Shown: in pieces, positions 1 to 7,823 of the stretch | How the letters are laid out: the number at the start of each line of letters is the position of its first letter | Position numbering within the stretch: position 1 is the first letter of the stretch | NCBI GenBank assembly: GCA_964453155.1 | Contig: CAYVQU010000148.1 | Span: 1 to 13,558, forward strand | Source of the DNA: CAYVQU01 sp964453155 | GTDB lineage: Bacteria > Chloroflexota > Anaerolineae > Anaerolineales > UBA11858 | Length of the DNA stretch: 13,558 nt | Direction: 5' to 3' | The notes under the pieces: generated by a model | Database searches by the model: none | The model's input: the letters and a program-made list of their open reading frames with translations, nothing else | What the model was told of the DNA's origin: nothing | Made by a program: the position numbers and the translations under genes

Positions 1-516
1 ACAAGAGTCTACACCATGACTGATCATTTGCATCCTAGATGTAGGGTAGAGAAAAAAAATATAACAAATTTCCCGCTGGCTAGTTTTCATTCATATTTTT
101 ATTTTTGGCCCCAAAAATTGGCCAACAGACATTGTGAACCAGCCGGTTGCCCCCAGCTTTCTTTCAATCGAGGCAGATCCGAAGAATATGTTCTGGGTGG
201 AACAGATAATGTATTTCTGGTGATTTTTATCGTTGTGTTGATCCATTCAATTCGGCGCGCGTTCAAAGTCCTGAAAAGAAGCCCGTGGCGAGATATCTAT
301 TCCGTCAGTTTTGCGATCATTGCCTATAATTACGTTTTGCATATTTTCTTTGGTTTCGAACCGTTTATGTATACCCAACATTGGATTGCCCCGCTAACAC
401 TAATTTTCATCCCTTCCCTGATCACCAACAAAAATTGGGTTTTTGCCATGATCGGAGTGCTGATCATTCTAAATAGTAACTTTATTCTTTCAATATCCGA
501 ATTGATTGGATTCTAA
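1..516 (+). pseudogene. C-terminal fragment of a polytopic membrane protein, probably frameshifted
   Basis: The plus frame that starts at base 1 is open to the TAA at 514-516; its first ATG is at 16. The part after about base 217 encodes a convincing membrane-protein C-terminus: three hydrophobic segments (roughly 211-252, 301-351 and 388-510) and short basic loops such as HSIRR. The part from about 70 to 215 in the same frame is rich in Cys, His and Arg and looks non-native. The next frame (65-220) there reads as a plausible hydrophobic segment followed by a Pro-rich loop (SRWLVFIHIFIFGP, then PKNWPTDIVNQPVAP), ending exactly where the first frame becomes membrane-like. I infer two compensating frame displacements, by mutation or sequencing error. 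I do not recognise the family; an integral-membrane glycosyltransferase-like protein is possible but unproven. The gene may start left of the window. Confidence 0.45.
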
Positions 517-593
517 AGAGTTTCCTTAAATCAGTAAGGGCCCCCTCCGACGTGCCTTGTACTGGCTTAGCAGTGAACGCCTATTATTCTGGT

Positions 594-1934
594 TTATTCC
601 GCTTGTAAAATCAATTCCTCCGCTGAAATCCAATATTCACGAATATTTCCCAATAAATATAGCGAACCGGTAACAAAAACTAAGTCATCCGGTTTGGCTA
701 AATCCAACGCGATTTCAACCGCTTTCAATGGTTCCGGTTCAACATAGATCTTCATTTTAGGATCAATGCTTTTGGCACTCTGAGCTAATTCGCGCGGATC
801 AACGGCATCCCACAATTCATCGGTGAAGCTGGTGACCACCAATGCGGCTGTGTTGGGTAGCAATGTGTCCAATATTTCTTCCCGGTCTTTTCCCGATTTG
901 AGGGCGAAAATAACAACGCGCCGTCTTCCCCGATATTCTTGCTCAACCGCCTGAACCGCGGCCTTGATTTTGTCAGGGTTGTGGGCGCCATCTAAAACAA
1001 CGACAGGAATTTCCTGAATAACTTCGAAACGACCAATGATATTGGCATCCTTTAGACCTTGGTGATAAGCAGCAAACGAAATATCTCTCGAATACGCATG
1101 ACAGGTCGCGATCGCGATCGCGGCATTGTCTTGTTGATGCTCACCAGGCATTTCGACTCCTAAATGGGTAATTTGGCGATCGCTGAAATTCACACTCACT
1201 TCATCCCCTTTACTGACCACAAAATCATCATCCAACTGCCACAACGTTGCTCCCACTTCTTTTGATCGCTCAGCAACAATCTCTTTTGTTGATGGTTGCG
1301 TCACTCCACTGATGACGATTTGTCCTGGTTTGATTATCCCCGCTTTATCCTGGGCAATCAGTTCAATGGTATCTCCCAAAATCTCTGTATGATCTAACCC
1401 AATATTTGTCAAAACTGCGATCTGAGCCGGTAAAACATTAGTGGCATCCAATGTTCCCCCCAGGCCAACCTCTACGACGGCGACATCGACATTTTCGCGT
1501 TGGAACAGGCAAAATGCCATCGCTACCTGAACTTCGAAATTACTAGGTTGTCCAAATGGATTTTCCGCGGCAACGACTTGAATCGCTGGTTGGATTTCAG
1601 CGAAGATATCTGCTAATTGGGTTGTGGCCACAATTTTGTTGTTAATCAGAAAACGTTCGTTGATAATTTGGAGATGGGGGGATAAGTAACCACCGACTTT
1701 ATACCCCGCATTTTCCAGAATCGCCGTGATCATTGTCACGGTGGAACCTTTTCCCGAGGTTCCCCCCACATGGATGCTGGGATAGGTGTGATGGGGATTG
1801 CCTACGATATCCAACAAGTGCTCAATGCGTTCTAATTTCAAGTTGATTTCAGAGCTAAACCGCACCGAACCGATCAGATTGGCCAACTCGGTTGTCAGTG
1901 TTTGATATTTCTTGAGAACCTCAGTTTTATTCAT
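594..1934 (-). CDS. folC: Bifunctional dihydrofolate synthase / folylpolyglutamate synthase
   Basis: FolC is a cytoplasmic ATP-dependent ligase of the Mur-ligase fold. It joins glutamate to dihydropteroate to give dihydrofolate and then adds further glutamates to reduced folates. The 446 residues match the usual FolC length. Visible landmarks are the P-loop GGTSGKGS (57-64), SPHL (85-88) with the following NERF, the VVEVGLGGTLDATN block (153-166), NIGLDHTEILG (177-187) with the metal-binding His, KAGIIKPG (197-204), the inter-domain GRFE (301-304), DGAHNP (315-320) in the C-terminal domain and the closing VTGSLYLLG (421-429). All key residues look intact. The ATG at 1934 gives a normal N-terminus, but no Shine-Dalgarno sequence precedes it. 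A strong intrinsic terminator hairpin ends only 14 bases upstream, so transcription must come from read-through or from a promoter overlapping the hairpin. Whether it also does the first (DHFS) reaction is inferred from the family, not from a diagnostic residue. Confidence 0.95.
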   Translation of the reverse strand: MNKTEVLKKYQTLTTELANLIGSVRFSSEINLKLERIEHLLDIVGNPHHTYPSIHVGGTSGKGSTVTMITAILENAGYKVGGYLSPHLQIINERFLINNKIVATTQLADIFAEIQPAIQVVAAENPFGQPSNFEVQVAMAFCLFQRENVDVAVVEVGLGGTLDATNVLPAQIAVLTNIGLDHTEILGDTIELIAQDKAGIIKPGQIVISGVTQPSTKEIVAERSKEVGATLWQLDDDFVVSKGDEVSVNFSDRQITHLGVEMPGEHQQDNAAIAIATCHAYSRDISFAAYHQGLKDANIIGRFEVIQEIPVVVLDGAHNPDKIKAAVQAVEQEYRGRRRVVIFALKSGKDREEILDTLLPNTAALVVTSFTDELWDAVDPRELAQSAKSIDPKMKIYVEPEPLKAVEIALDLAKPDDLVFVTGSLYLLGNIREYWISAEELILQAE

Positions 1935-1948
1935 ATTGGTTTATCTAG

Positions 1949-1988
1949 AAAAAAGAAACCCCTTTGAGTTGTCTCTCAGAGGGGTTTC
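1949..1988 (-). terminator. Intrinsic terminator after the aldo/keto reductase gene
   Basis: Two 14-base arms (1955-1968 and 1975-1988) pair with a single G-U wobble around a 6-base loop. On the minus strand the hairpin is followed at once by six T (1949-1954). This is a textbook Rho-independent terminator for the reductase gene, whose stop lies 20 bases upstream. The plus-strand side has only a weak T-rich tail. The T tract ends 14 bases before the folC start codon, so the hairpin may also act as a leader element for folC. Confidence 0.88.
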
Positions 1989-2007
1989 AGCTTAGTTTTA
2001 TTTCCGC

Positions 2008-2871
2008 TTACTCAAAAATGGTTTCTGCTTTTTCAGCGGATGCTGAGGCGATCAGCGCTTCCTGATCGGCGGCCTTCATGGGAGTATGATTCTCGCAAGC
2101 CTCGAGGAACATCGGCAGGATGTGGATATCACCGGTGGTGCATAAGCCGGTGACACCGTCCTGAGAGAGGGCAAAATCGACACATTTTTGGATCATCTCG
2201 GGGGTGTCATAGGGTTCGTACCAGCAGGCATATTTCCGGTCCCGGTCACCCCAAGGACGGACGGCTACGGATTTGATGACCATCACACCAACGTCTTTCT
2301 CCTGGCAAACACTGAGTAATTCCAGGGCTGCCGCGCGATAATCAGGACGGCCAAACTGGACGAAATTGATCGGGAACAAGATGCTGTCAAAATCATAGCG
2401 TCGCAAAGCTTCTAAGAATACAACCGGAACTTGATTGCCATGCCCGGTGATCCCAACGTAATCGGTCAGCCCTTCTTCTTTGGCAGCAATGATGGCTTCC
2501 AGCGCCCCATCTTTTCCGGTGACCTGATCTAGTTCTTCCATGCTGGTAACGGCATGCAGTTGGTGGAGGTCAAATTTGTCGGTGTGTAATTTCTCGAGTG
2601 AAACTCGCAATTCTTGGGCGGCTTCTTCCTTCGTCCTGAGTTGCGTTTTGCACCCCAAAAAGAATTTGTCCCGCGTTTTCTCAATCCACGGTCCCATCAA
2701 TTCTTCGGCTTTCCCATAACCCGGCGCGATATCAATGTGATTGACCCCAGCCTCTAGGATATATTCCATAGCCTGATCCGTCATCTCATCATCACCAGCA
2801 TACAGCGCCGCGGCCCCATAAATTGCTACCGAACTCATATGCCCGCTGCGTCCAAATTTCCGCTTATCCAT
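2008..2871 (-). CDS. Aldo/keto reductase family oxidoreductase
   Basis: Probable NAD(P)H-dependent soluble oxidoreductase of the aldo/keto reductase superfamily (TIM barrel); the substrate cannot be told from sequence. With the start used here it has 287 residues, within the family range. The catalytic tetrad is complete: Asp47 and Tyr52 in HIDIAPGYGKAEE, Lys75 in LGCKT, and His106 in DLHQLH. The barrel continues with YVGITGHG and a Cys-rich C-terminal third (CQEKD, YACWYEP, GLCTTGD), but there is no CxxCxxC ferredoxin-type cluster. The reading frame extends six codons further to a TTG at 2889. I chose the ATG at 2871 because AAAGGAG lies 8 bases before it and because MDKRKFGRSG is the standard beginning of these proteins. 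It lies 78 bases behind the second ABC ATPase on the same strand and could be co-transcribed with the exporter genes. A strong terminator follows. Confidence 0.9.
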   Translation of the reverse strand: MDKRKFGRSGHMSSVAIYGAAALYAGDDEMTDQAMEYILEAGVNHIDIAPGYGKAEELMGPWIEKTRDKFFLGCKTQLRTKEEAAQELRVSLEKLHTDKFDLHQLHAVTSMEELDQVTGKDGALEAIIAAKEEGLTDYVGITGHGNQVPVVFLEALRRYDFDSILFPINFVQFGRPDYRAAALELLSVCQEKDVGVMVIKSVAVRPWGDRDRKYACWYEPYDTPEMIQKCVDFALSQDGVTGLCTTGDIHILPMFLEACENHTPMKAADQEALIASASAEKAETIFE

Positions 2872-2879
2872 AATCGAAG

Positions 2880-2886
2880 CTCCTTT
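2880..2886 (-). promoter_or_regulatory. Shine-Dalgarno site of the aldo/keto reductase
   Basis: Minus-strand AAAGGAG, 8 bases upstream of the ATG at 2871. It decides the start: the upstream TTG at 2889 would place this site inside the coding sequence. Confidence 0.8.
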
Positions 2887-2949
2887 CAAAAAATAATTTG
2901 GTTCTCTGATGGTTAGAGTATTTTGTTAGTTGGGCACAATACTATCTAA

Positions 2950-3645
2950 CTATCTCTCAATCTGCCCATCCTTCAACTGCAAAATTTCATCGACATAATC
3001 ATCCACTAGAGCGTCATGAGTTGCCATAAGCAGGGTTAGATTTTCTTCTTTGACAATTTGCTGGAATAGCCCCAATATCACTCGGGCCGTGGTGCTGTCC
3101 AGTTCGCCAGTCGGTTCGTCTGCCAGGATCAATTTAGGGCGATTGGCTAACGCCCGGGCGATGGCAACGCGTTGCTGCTGGCCGCCAGAAAGTTCATCAG
3201 GCCGGTGATCTTTGCGTTTCCTTAATCCAACCAGATCGAGACAGTAATCAGTGCGCTCGCGGCGTTCTTTGGCTTTTTTCCCCGCGATCCGTAGCATGAG
3301 CTCGACATTCTCGTAAGCTGAGAAGGTGGGAGTCAGCCCGAAAGATTGGAAAATGAACCCTAACTGTTCCCGCCGCCAAAGGGTAATTTGTTTATCATTG
3401 AGTTTGGCGATATCCTGATCAAAAATCTTGACCAGCCCCTCCGTTGGGCGGTCCAATCCACCCAAAATGTTCAGCAGCGTCGTCTTTCCGCTCCCAGAAC
3501 GACCTTTGAGCGCGATCAAACTCCCGGTTTTGATCTCCAAATTAATCCCACGGAGGGCGGCAACTTCTTGTTCGGTTCCGGCTTTGTATTTGCGCCACAA
3601 GTTTTCGGTCTGAATGGCAGTAGATGTTTTTGTAAGTTCAGTCAC
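2950..3645 (-). CDS. ABC transporter ATP-binding protein, LolD/MacB type
   Basis: Cytoplasmic ATPase subunit of an FtsX-type (MacB/LolCDE) ABC system. Counting from the GTG used here (231 residues, normal for LolD-like subunits), it has Walker A GRSGSGKTT (about 48-56), a Q-loop Gln in FIFQSFGL (about 100), the signature LSGGQQQR (about 152-159), Walker B LILADEP followed by TGELD (about 172-183) and the H-loop ATHD (about 208-211), all intact. The frame is open to another GTG at 3684, but that stretch overlaps a TCGCGA-type intergenic repeat. The GTG at 3645 has AGGA 7 bases upstream, so I prefer it; a start at 3684 cannot be excluded. It follows the AbrB-tailed ATPase in the same direction and probably pairs with it on the large permease. 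Confidence 0.92.
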   Translation of the reverse strand: MTELTKTSTAIQTENLWRKYKAGTEQEVAALRGINLEIKTGSLIALKGRSGSGKTTLLNILGGLDRPTEGLVKIFDQDIAKLNDKQITLWRREQLGFIFQSFGLTPTFSAYENVELMLRIAGKKAKERRERTDYCLDLVGLRKRKDHRPDELSGGQQQRVAIARALANRPKLILADEPTGELDSTTARVILGLFQQIVKEENLTLLMATHDALVDDYVDEILQLKDGQIER

Positions 3646-3652
3646 ATTTATT

Positions 3653-3656
3653 TCCT
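3653..3656 (-). promoter_or_regulatory. Shine-Dalgarno site of the second ABC ATPase
   Basis: Minus-strand AGGA, 7 bases before the GTG at 3645. It favours the shorter protein over the GTG at 3684, which has only GGA inside an A-rich run. Confidence 0.5.
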
Positions 3657-3671
3657 GTTTTGGGGAAATTA

Positions 3672-3720
3672 AATCGCGAATCACAGTTTTTCCATTCGCA
3701 TAATTCGCTTAATCGCGATT
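3672..3720. repeat. Short palindromic TCGCGA-type intergenic repeat
   Basis: The gap between the two ATPase genes holds AATCGCGA (3672-3679), two TTCGC words near 3695-3709 and the perfect 10-base palindrome AATCGCGATT (3711-3720), which overlaps the stop codon of the upstream ATPase. The layout resembles degenerate tandem and inverted intergenic repeats of environmental genomes. Dispersal cannot be shown from a single window. Confidence 0.5.
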
Positions 3721-4807
3721 AGCTTTTCTCCTGGCGTTCCTGCCATTTTCGGGCAATAAAACCACGTAAGCCAGTGTATTTGCGAGCTTCTTCTAATTCA
3801 GTGGCGACCTCTTCGGCAATCAACGAACTGTCAACGCCACTCTCAACCGGTAAGATCAGGATCCCATCATCGGTCACTTCCAGGCGGACCCGACGGCGGA
3901 TGCCCATTTGTTCGAGATATTCCTTGGGAACTTGGAGGCGGCCAGCAGAATCGAGGACGGTGAGTTCTTCGAAAATATCTTCTTCCTCAGTTTCGACTTC
4001 AGTTGCGACCTCTGGGCCAGCCTCCCCCTCAACTTGGGATTTTTCAGCCCGTTTACCGTTTCTGCGGCGTTGACGGACAGTTTCGGCTGCGGTTTTACCA
4101 TCCCGGATAGCGACCACTCGGTCAACGTGTTTGGCGATCCCGGGATCGTGGCTGACGATCAGGATGGTGAGTTTATACTCTTCGTTGAGCCGTTTAAGGG
4201 TGTCGTAAATTACCAAGGCGGTGGCTTCATCAACCTCACCGGTTGGCTCATCAGCCAGCAGGAGTTGGGGGTTATTGGCCAGCGAAACGGCAATTGCAAC
4301 CCGCTGCTGCTCACCGCCTGAGAGTTCAGAAAGATGGTGTTTCATCCGTTCACCCAGCCCAACGTTCTCTAGCAGGGCTTCGGCCCGTTTGCGTTTACTG
4401 GGCCCCGCTTGCCCGGCCAGGGTCATCGGGAGCTCGACATTTTCGAGCGCGGTCAGATACGGGATCAGGTTGCGGGCACTCTGCTGCCAAACGAACCCGA
4501 CTTTTTCACGACGGTAACGGTCCAGTGCAGTGTCTGAGTACTTTAGCAGGTCATTGCCTTCGACCCACACCCGTCCGGCGGAAGGTCGGTCCAGACCACC
4601 CAGAATGTTCATCAGAGTCGATTTGCCGGACCCGCTGGCCCCCACAATGCCAAGGAGCTCTCCTGGAGCAACGACCAGATCTAAACCTTGCAGGGCAACC
4701 ACTTCTAAATGGGCGATTTTATAGATCTTCACCAGGTTGTCGCACACGATATGCGGCGAGTCGCTGACCTTTGGCGGGGAGATTAGAGATTGGAGATTAT
4801 TTATCAT
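3719..4807 (-). CDS. ABC transporter ATP-binding protein with C-terminal SpoVT/AbrB-like domain
   Basis: The protein has 362 residues, about 130 more than a normal LolD/MacB-type ATPase. Residues 1-240 form a complete nucleotide-binding domain: Walker A GASGSGKST (56-64), Q-loop VWQQS (106-110), signature LSGGEQQR (162-169), Walker B LLLADEP then TGEVD (182-193) and H-loop VSHD (218-221). Residues 241-280 are a charged linker, first Arg/Lys-rich and then Glu-rich. Residues 281-321 (ELTVLDSAGRLQVPKEYLEQ, then a GIRRRVRLEV strand and GILILPV) match the swapped-hairpin beta-barrel pattern of SpoVT/AbrB domains, with the usual D-x-x-G-R-x-x-x-P core. A helical charged tail ends the protein. AbrB folds usually bind DNA or mediate dimerisation; the role here is unknown. 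The gene lies 118 bases behind the permease, separated by a repeat. The ATG at 4807 lacks a clear Shine-Dalgarno sequence. Confidence 0.9.
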   Translation of the reverse strand: MINNLQSLISPPKVSDSPHIVCDNLVKIYKIAHLEVVALQGLDLVVAPGELLGIVGASGSGKSTLMNILGGLDRPSAGRVWVEGNDLLKYSDTALDRYRREKVGFVWQQSARNLIPYLTALENVELPMTLAGQAGPSKRKRAEALLENVGLGERMKHHLSELSGGEQQRVAIAVSLANNPQLLLADEPTGEVDEATALVIYDTLKRLNEEYKLTILIVSHDPGIAKHVDRVVAIRDGKTAAETVRQRRRNGKRAEKSQVEGEAGPEVATEVETEEEDIFEELTVLDSAGRLQVPKEYLEQMGIRRRVRLEVTDDGILILPVESGVDSSLIAEEVATELEEARKYTGLRGFIARKWQERQEKS

Positions 4808-4822
4808 AAATATTCGTTTTTT

Positions 4823-4917
4823 GAACGCGGATGACGCTGAATAAAAGCGGATTTTTTTATGTTAATTTAAATCTGCGGGAATTCGCGTAAGCGCAGCGAT
4901 CCGCGTTGTCCGCGTTC
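4823..4917. repeat. Imperfect inverted repeat built from CGCGGA words, within the exporter operon
   Basis: The 118-base gap between the permease and ATPase genes is almost filled by this element. Its ends are perfect 9-base inverted repeats, GAACGCGGA (4823-4831) and TCCGCGTTC (4909-4917). Inside are further copies of the same words (AGCGGAT at 4846-4852, GATCCGCGTT at 4898-4907), TTCGCG and AAATCTGCGG. T-rich runs flank both ends. No open reading frame of note lies in it. It looks like a mobile or dispersed palindromic repeat (REP/MITE-like), which is inference. In the mRNA it could fold and affect expression of the ATPases relative to the permease. Confidence 0.6.
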
Positions 4918-4925
4918 TATTTTTT

Positions 4926-7814
4926 TTACACAGTTTCACCCAGTTTGATCGCCTCGAAGATTCGCATCCGGCGTAACAGGATGACCAGGATGATCAATGT
5001 TACCAGGAAAAGCAGGCCAAACAAAGCATAAATCTGGAAAACAGCGGGCCAGGCGATCTCAACCAGGTAGGGGGGGATCCGGGCAGCTTCATCGGCCCCG
5101 ACTTGCAAATAAGGGATGAACAGGTTGCTGACTAGGGCGCCTAAGCCCGTGCCGGTGACACCGCCGATACCGATCAAGAAAATCAACTCCCAGGCTAGGA
5201 AGGATATCATCTGCCCCGAGGAGAGTCCGGCAGCCCGTAACACCCCGAGTTCGATAAAGCGGCGACGGAAGGAGAACAGGGCGTAAAGCAGGAAACCAAA
5301 CACGGTCAGAACTGCGGCGGCCCCAAATCCGATGGATAACAGGCCGAACAACCCTTGACGTTCGGGCCGGGCTTGTTCGGCGACAATTTCCAGGGAAGTG
5401 GTGTCCATCTTGAACAAGCGCTTGTTGAAGCGCGTGATACCCTCTTCCCCAACTTGCACTAGGTTGGCCCCGTTTTCGGTTTTGATCCAGACTTCATAGG
5501 GTAGTTGGGTCCCGGCACTTTCAAATAGGTATTCCAGATCGCCGATGAACAGGGGCCCATCGAACGGATACCAGGTCGGGAAATATTCAAAGTTGCCGAC
5601 TACCGTCATATCCATTTCAGCCCGGAAGCCATAAGAAACGACATTGATCCGTAAAACGTCTCCGCCGCGCAGATTGTAGGTTTCCATCAACTCGCGGGGA
5701 ACTAAAACAGCATTTCTTTGGGCGGCCAAGGCATTCATCAACGCACCCAGACTTGCGGAGGCAAAATCTCGGCGCCAGAAGGCCACTCGGGGAAAATCCA
5801 GACGGTCAACGCCGATAAAGGTGCCGGTCATCTGGTTGTCGGCTACACTGGTCGCGGCCTGATACCGCCCAACGCGGGCCACGGCTTCCACTCCGGGAAC
5901 TTTGAGATACTCATAAACCGGGAAGAACAACCACATCGGGCCATCTTCATCATCCTCGCTGGATGAATCCGGACCAAACTGGTTGGTTTGATTGGCATTT
6001 TCTCCAAGTTCATAGAAATTGATATCGGCCCCATGTTCATAAAACTTCTGGTCATGGAGGTGCGTATCCAAGGTTTGGGCTAACGAAGCCGTAAAGGCGG
6101 ATAAACTCAATGTCAGCACCAATAAAATCAACGGGGTGCTGTACGAACCCGGTGTCCGGGCCAGATGTCGGGCCGCGAGAATGAATCCCACGCTTTTGGT
6201 GTTTCCAGCGACCCAGGTGATGAATTTCATGATCGGCGGGATTATCCGCAGGATGAAAAGGGTCAGCGCGAAAATCCCCAACGCCGGAACGATAAATAAC
6301 AGCGGATTTTGAAAGGGATCGCCACCTCGGGCAGTTTCTTCGATGGCGACTAGGGAGCCCTGTTCTCGAAGGAGATAGGTTCCATAGGCTGCGGGGATGA
6401 ATAAGAATACGTCTAATCCTACCCGCTGCCACCAAGGGGGTTTGAGCATCCGGGCCCGTTCCAATTTGTAGGAGACGATGGTGTGTCGGGCCGCGCTCAC
6501 CGCCGGGACGACTTGGGCAATCAAGGCTAGTACCACTGCGACCAGCCCGGTGCGCAGGGTTGCCGCCGTCATCCCAATTCGGAGGTCGGCTCCCGCGGAA
6601 AAATCAAGGAAACTCCGGGTCTGCCCCATCAGCTGGGCGACTGCCAATGCAATGGGGGAACTAATTGCCAGGGCAATCAACCCCAGTATCATGCTTTGGA
6701 GTACGACCATCCCAAAAATCTGGGCTGTGGTACCACCCCGGCTGCGTAGAACGGCGATCTCATTGCGTTGTCGTTCGATGGATAATCCGGCCACAAGTCC
6801 GATGAAGGCCAGGATCAAACCGATGATGGGGACCGCAAAAGCGTATAACAAAATCGTCAGGAAACCCGATGCATCCCGGTATTGGATTAGGGCATCAAAA
6901 GGGGAATCGCTGAGTTTTGTATCCGGTAGGATGTTGTTGAGCTGGCGTTGAATGGTGTTGATGCGAATGAGTAAATTACGGGCATCTGTGGAGTGGACCT
7001 CGGAACCGTCCATCACCAGGTACCAGATCACCGAATAGATTTCATCGGGGAGTACATTGCTGATCCGACCAGCAAATGAGCCTTCAGGGATGAGCAAGGC
7101 TTCACTTAAGTTGTTGGGGTTAAAGACCCAAAAATCATCACTGGGATCATTGGGGATCCAAAATCCAGCAATCCGAATTGGGATTTGTGTGGAAATCAAC
7201 GTTCCTAAATCGGTTTCATCCCTCACATATATCTGATATTGCTCGCCGACTTGCAAACCGGCTTCAGTCGCTAAAGCCTCGCTCATCAAGACTTCCACCG
7301 GGCCTTCTTGACCAGCGACCGTGGGAAAACTTCCCTCAGGAATCGTGATGTAATCCTCGATTCCACTCATCAAAGCGAAACTGGAAAGTGCAATTCGAGC
7401 CGTATCGTCCTTAAAATTGGTCTGATCCGTGGGGAAAACCCCATACGGTTCTGTCCGGTAGTAGCGGACCATGTGTTGCTGAGGCAACCCGATAACTTTG
7501 CCAGCTCGATTGGTGATGTAATCGTCGGCCTGGGTGATATCTTCCCACTGCTTGTTGCCATACCAGCCACCGTTGTAGTGAAAAACGAAGGAAAACGGGG
7601 GCCGTTGGGTGACTTGTTGGTTGTCTTCATCAACATCGGTAACTTTGGCTTCAAAAATCCGATAATAGATGGCGTCAGCATACAACGGAATGCTGAGCGT
7701 CAGTGAAATTGCGGCGGCAAACCCCAGGGTGGCAGCTAAAACCAACCCCCGTTGGGCCAATAGGCGTTTGACCGCTACAACGATGATGGAAAAAGAACGG
7801 AGCAGGTATCCCAT
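4926..7814 (-). CDS. ABC transporter permease with two FtsX domains
   Basis: Large integral membrane subunit (962 residues) of a MacB/LolC-type system. A first membrane helix (about 23-45) is followed by a roughly 270-residue extracytoplasmic domain. The first FtsX domain (about 318-442) contains RNEIAVLRSRG after its first helix. Two further helices (about 466-482 and 503-525) and one near 561-580 precede a second extracytoplasmic domain (about 585-820). The second FtsX domain (about 822-948) has the matching RRFIELGVLRAAG motif, and the protein ends with a short basic cytoplasmic tail. About ten membrane helices are expected, so one polypeptide supplies both halves of the transporter. Such proteins act through movement of the outer domains rather than a classical channel. 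The ATG at 7814 lies 9 bases after the adaptor stop, implying translational coupling; no Shine-Dalgarno sequence is visible. The cargo cannot be inferred. Confidence 0.92.
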   Translation of the reverse strand: MGYLLRSFSIIVVAVKRLLAQRGLVLAATLGFAAAISLTLSIPLYADAIYYRIFEAKVTDVDEDNQQVTQRPPFSFVFHYNGGWYGNKQWEDITQADDYITNRAGKVIGLPQQHMVRYYRTEPYGVFPTDQTNFKDDTARIALSSFALMSGIEDYITIPEGSFPTVAGQEGPVEVLMSEALATEAGLQVGEQYQIYVRDETDLGTLISTQIPIRIAGFWIPNDPSDDFWVFNPNNLSEALLIPEGSFAGRISNVLPDEIYSVIWYLVMDGSEVHSTDARNLLIRINTIQRQLNNILPDTKLSDSPFDALIQYRDASGFLTILLYAFAVPIIGLILAFIGLVAGLSIERQRNEIAVLRSRGGTTAQIFGMVVLQSMILGLIALAISSPIALAVAQLMGQTRSFLDFSAGADLRIGMTAATLRTGLVAVVLALIAQVVPAVSAARHTIVSYKLERARMLKPPWWQRVGLDVFLFIPAAYGTYLLREQGSLVAIEETARGGDPFQNPLLFIVPALGIFALTLFILRIIPPIMKFITWVAGNTKSVGFILAARHLARTPGSYSTPLILLVLTLSLSAFTASLAQTLDTHLHDQKFYEHGADINFYELGENANQTNQFGPDSSSEDDEDGPMWLFFPVYEYLKVPGVEAVARVGRYQAATSVADNQMTGTFIGVDRLDFPRVAFWRRDFASASLGALMNALAAQRNAVLVPRELMETYNLRGGDVLRINVVSYGFRAEMDMTVVGNFEYFPTWYPFDGPLFIGDLEYLFESAGTQLPYEVWIKTENGANLVQVGEEGITRFNKRLFKMDTTSLEIVAEQARPERQGLFGLLSIGFGAAAVLTVFGFLLYALFSFRRRFIELGVLRAAGLSSGQMISFLAWELIFLIGIGGVTGTGLGALVSNLFIPYLQVGADEAARIPPYLVEIAWPAVFQIYALFGLLFLVTLIILVILLRRMRIFEAIKLGETV

Positions 7815-7823
7815 ATTTTAGTC

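Noticed and set aside
517..593. Possible terminator after folC
   Set aside because: No stem longer than a few base pairs and no T tract on the minus strand were found.
1106..1122. Overlapping GCGATCGC palindromes resembling HIP1 sites
   Set aside because: They encode the Ala-Ile-Ala-Ile repeat of FolC and occur only once in the window, so codon usage explains them.
2872..2949. Possible promoter for the aldo/keto reductase in the gap after the second ATPase
   Set aside because: TTGTGC is present, but no -10 box with at least four matches lies at normal spacing, so the gap is left without a promoter call.
4243..4767. A 174-codon open frame on the plus strand
   Set aside because: It lies wholly opposite the AbrB-tailed ATPase gene, whose Walker and signature motifs are intact. 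Its own product is Arg/Pro/Cys-rich with no recognisable domain.
6478..6951. A 157-codon open frame on the plus strand
   Set aside because: It is antisense to the first FtsX domain of the permease; the basic, low-complexity product is what reverse reading of membrane-protein codons gives.
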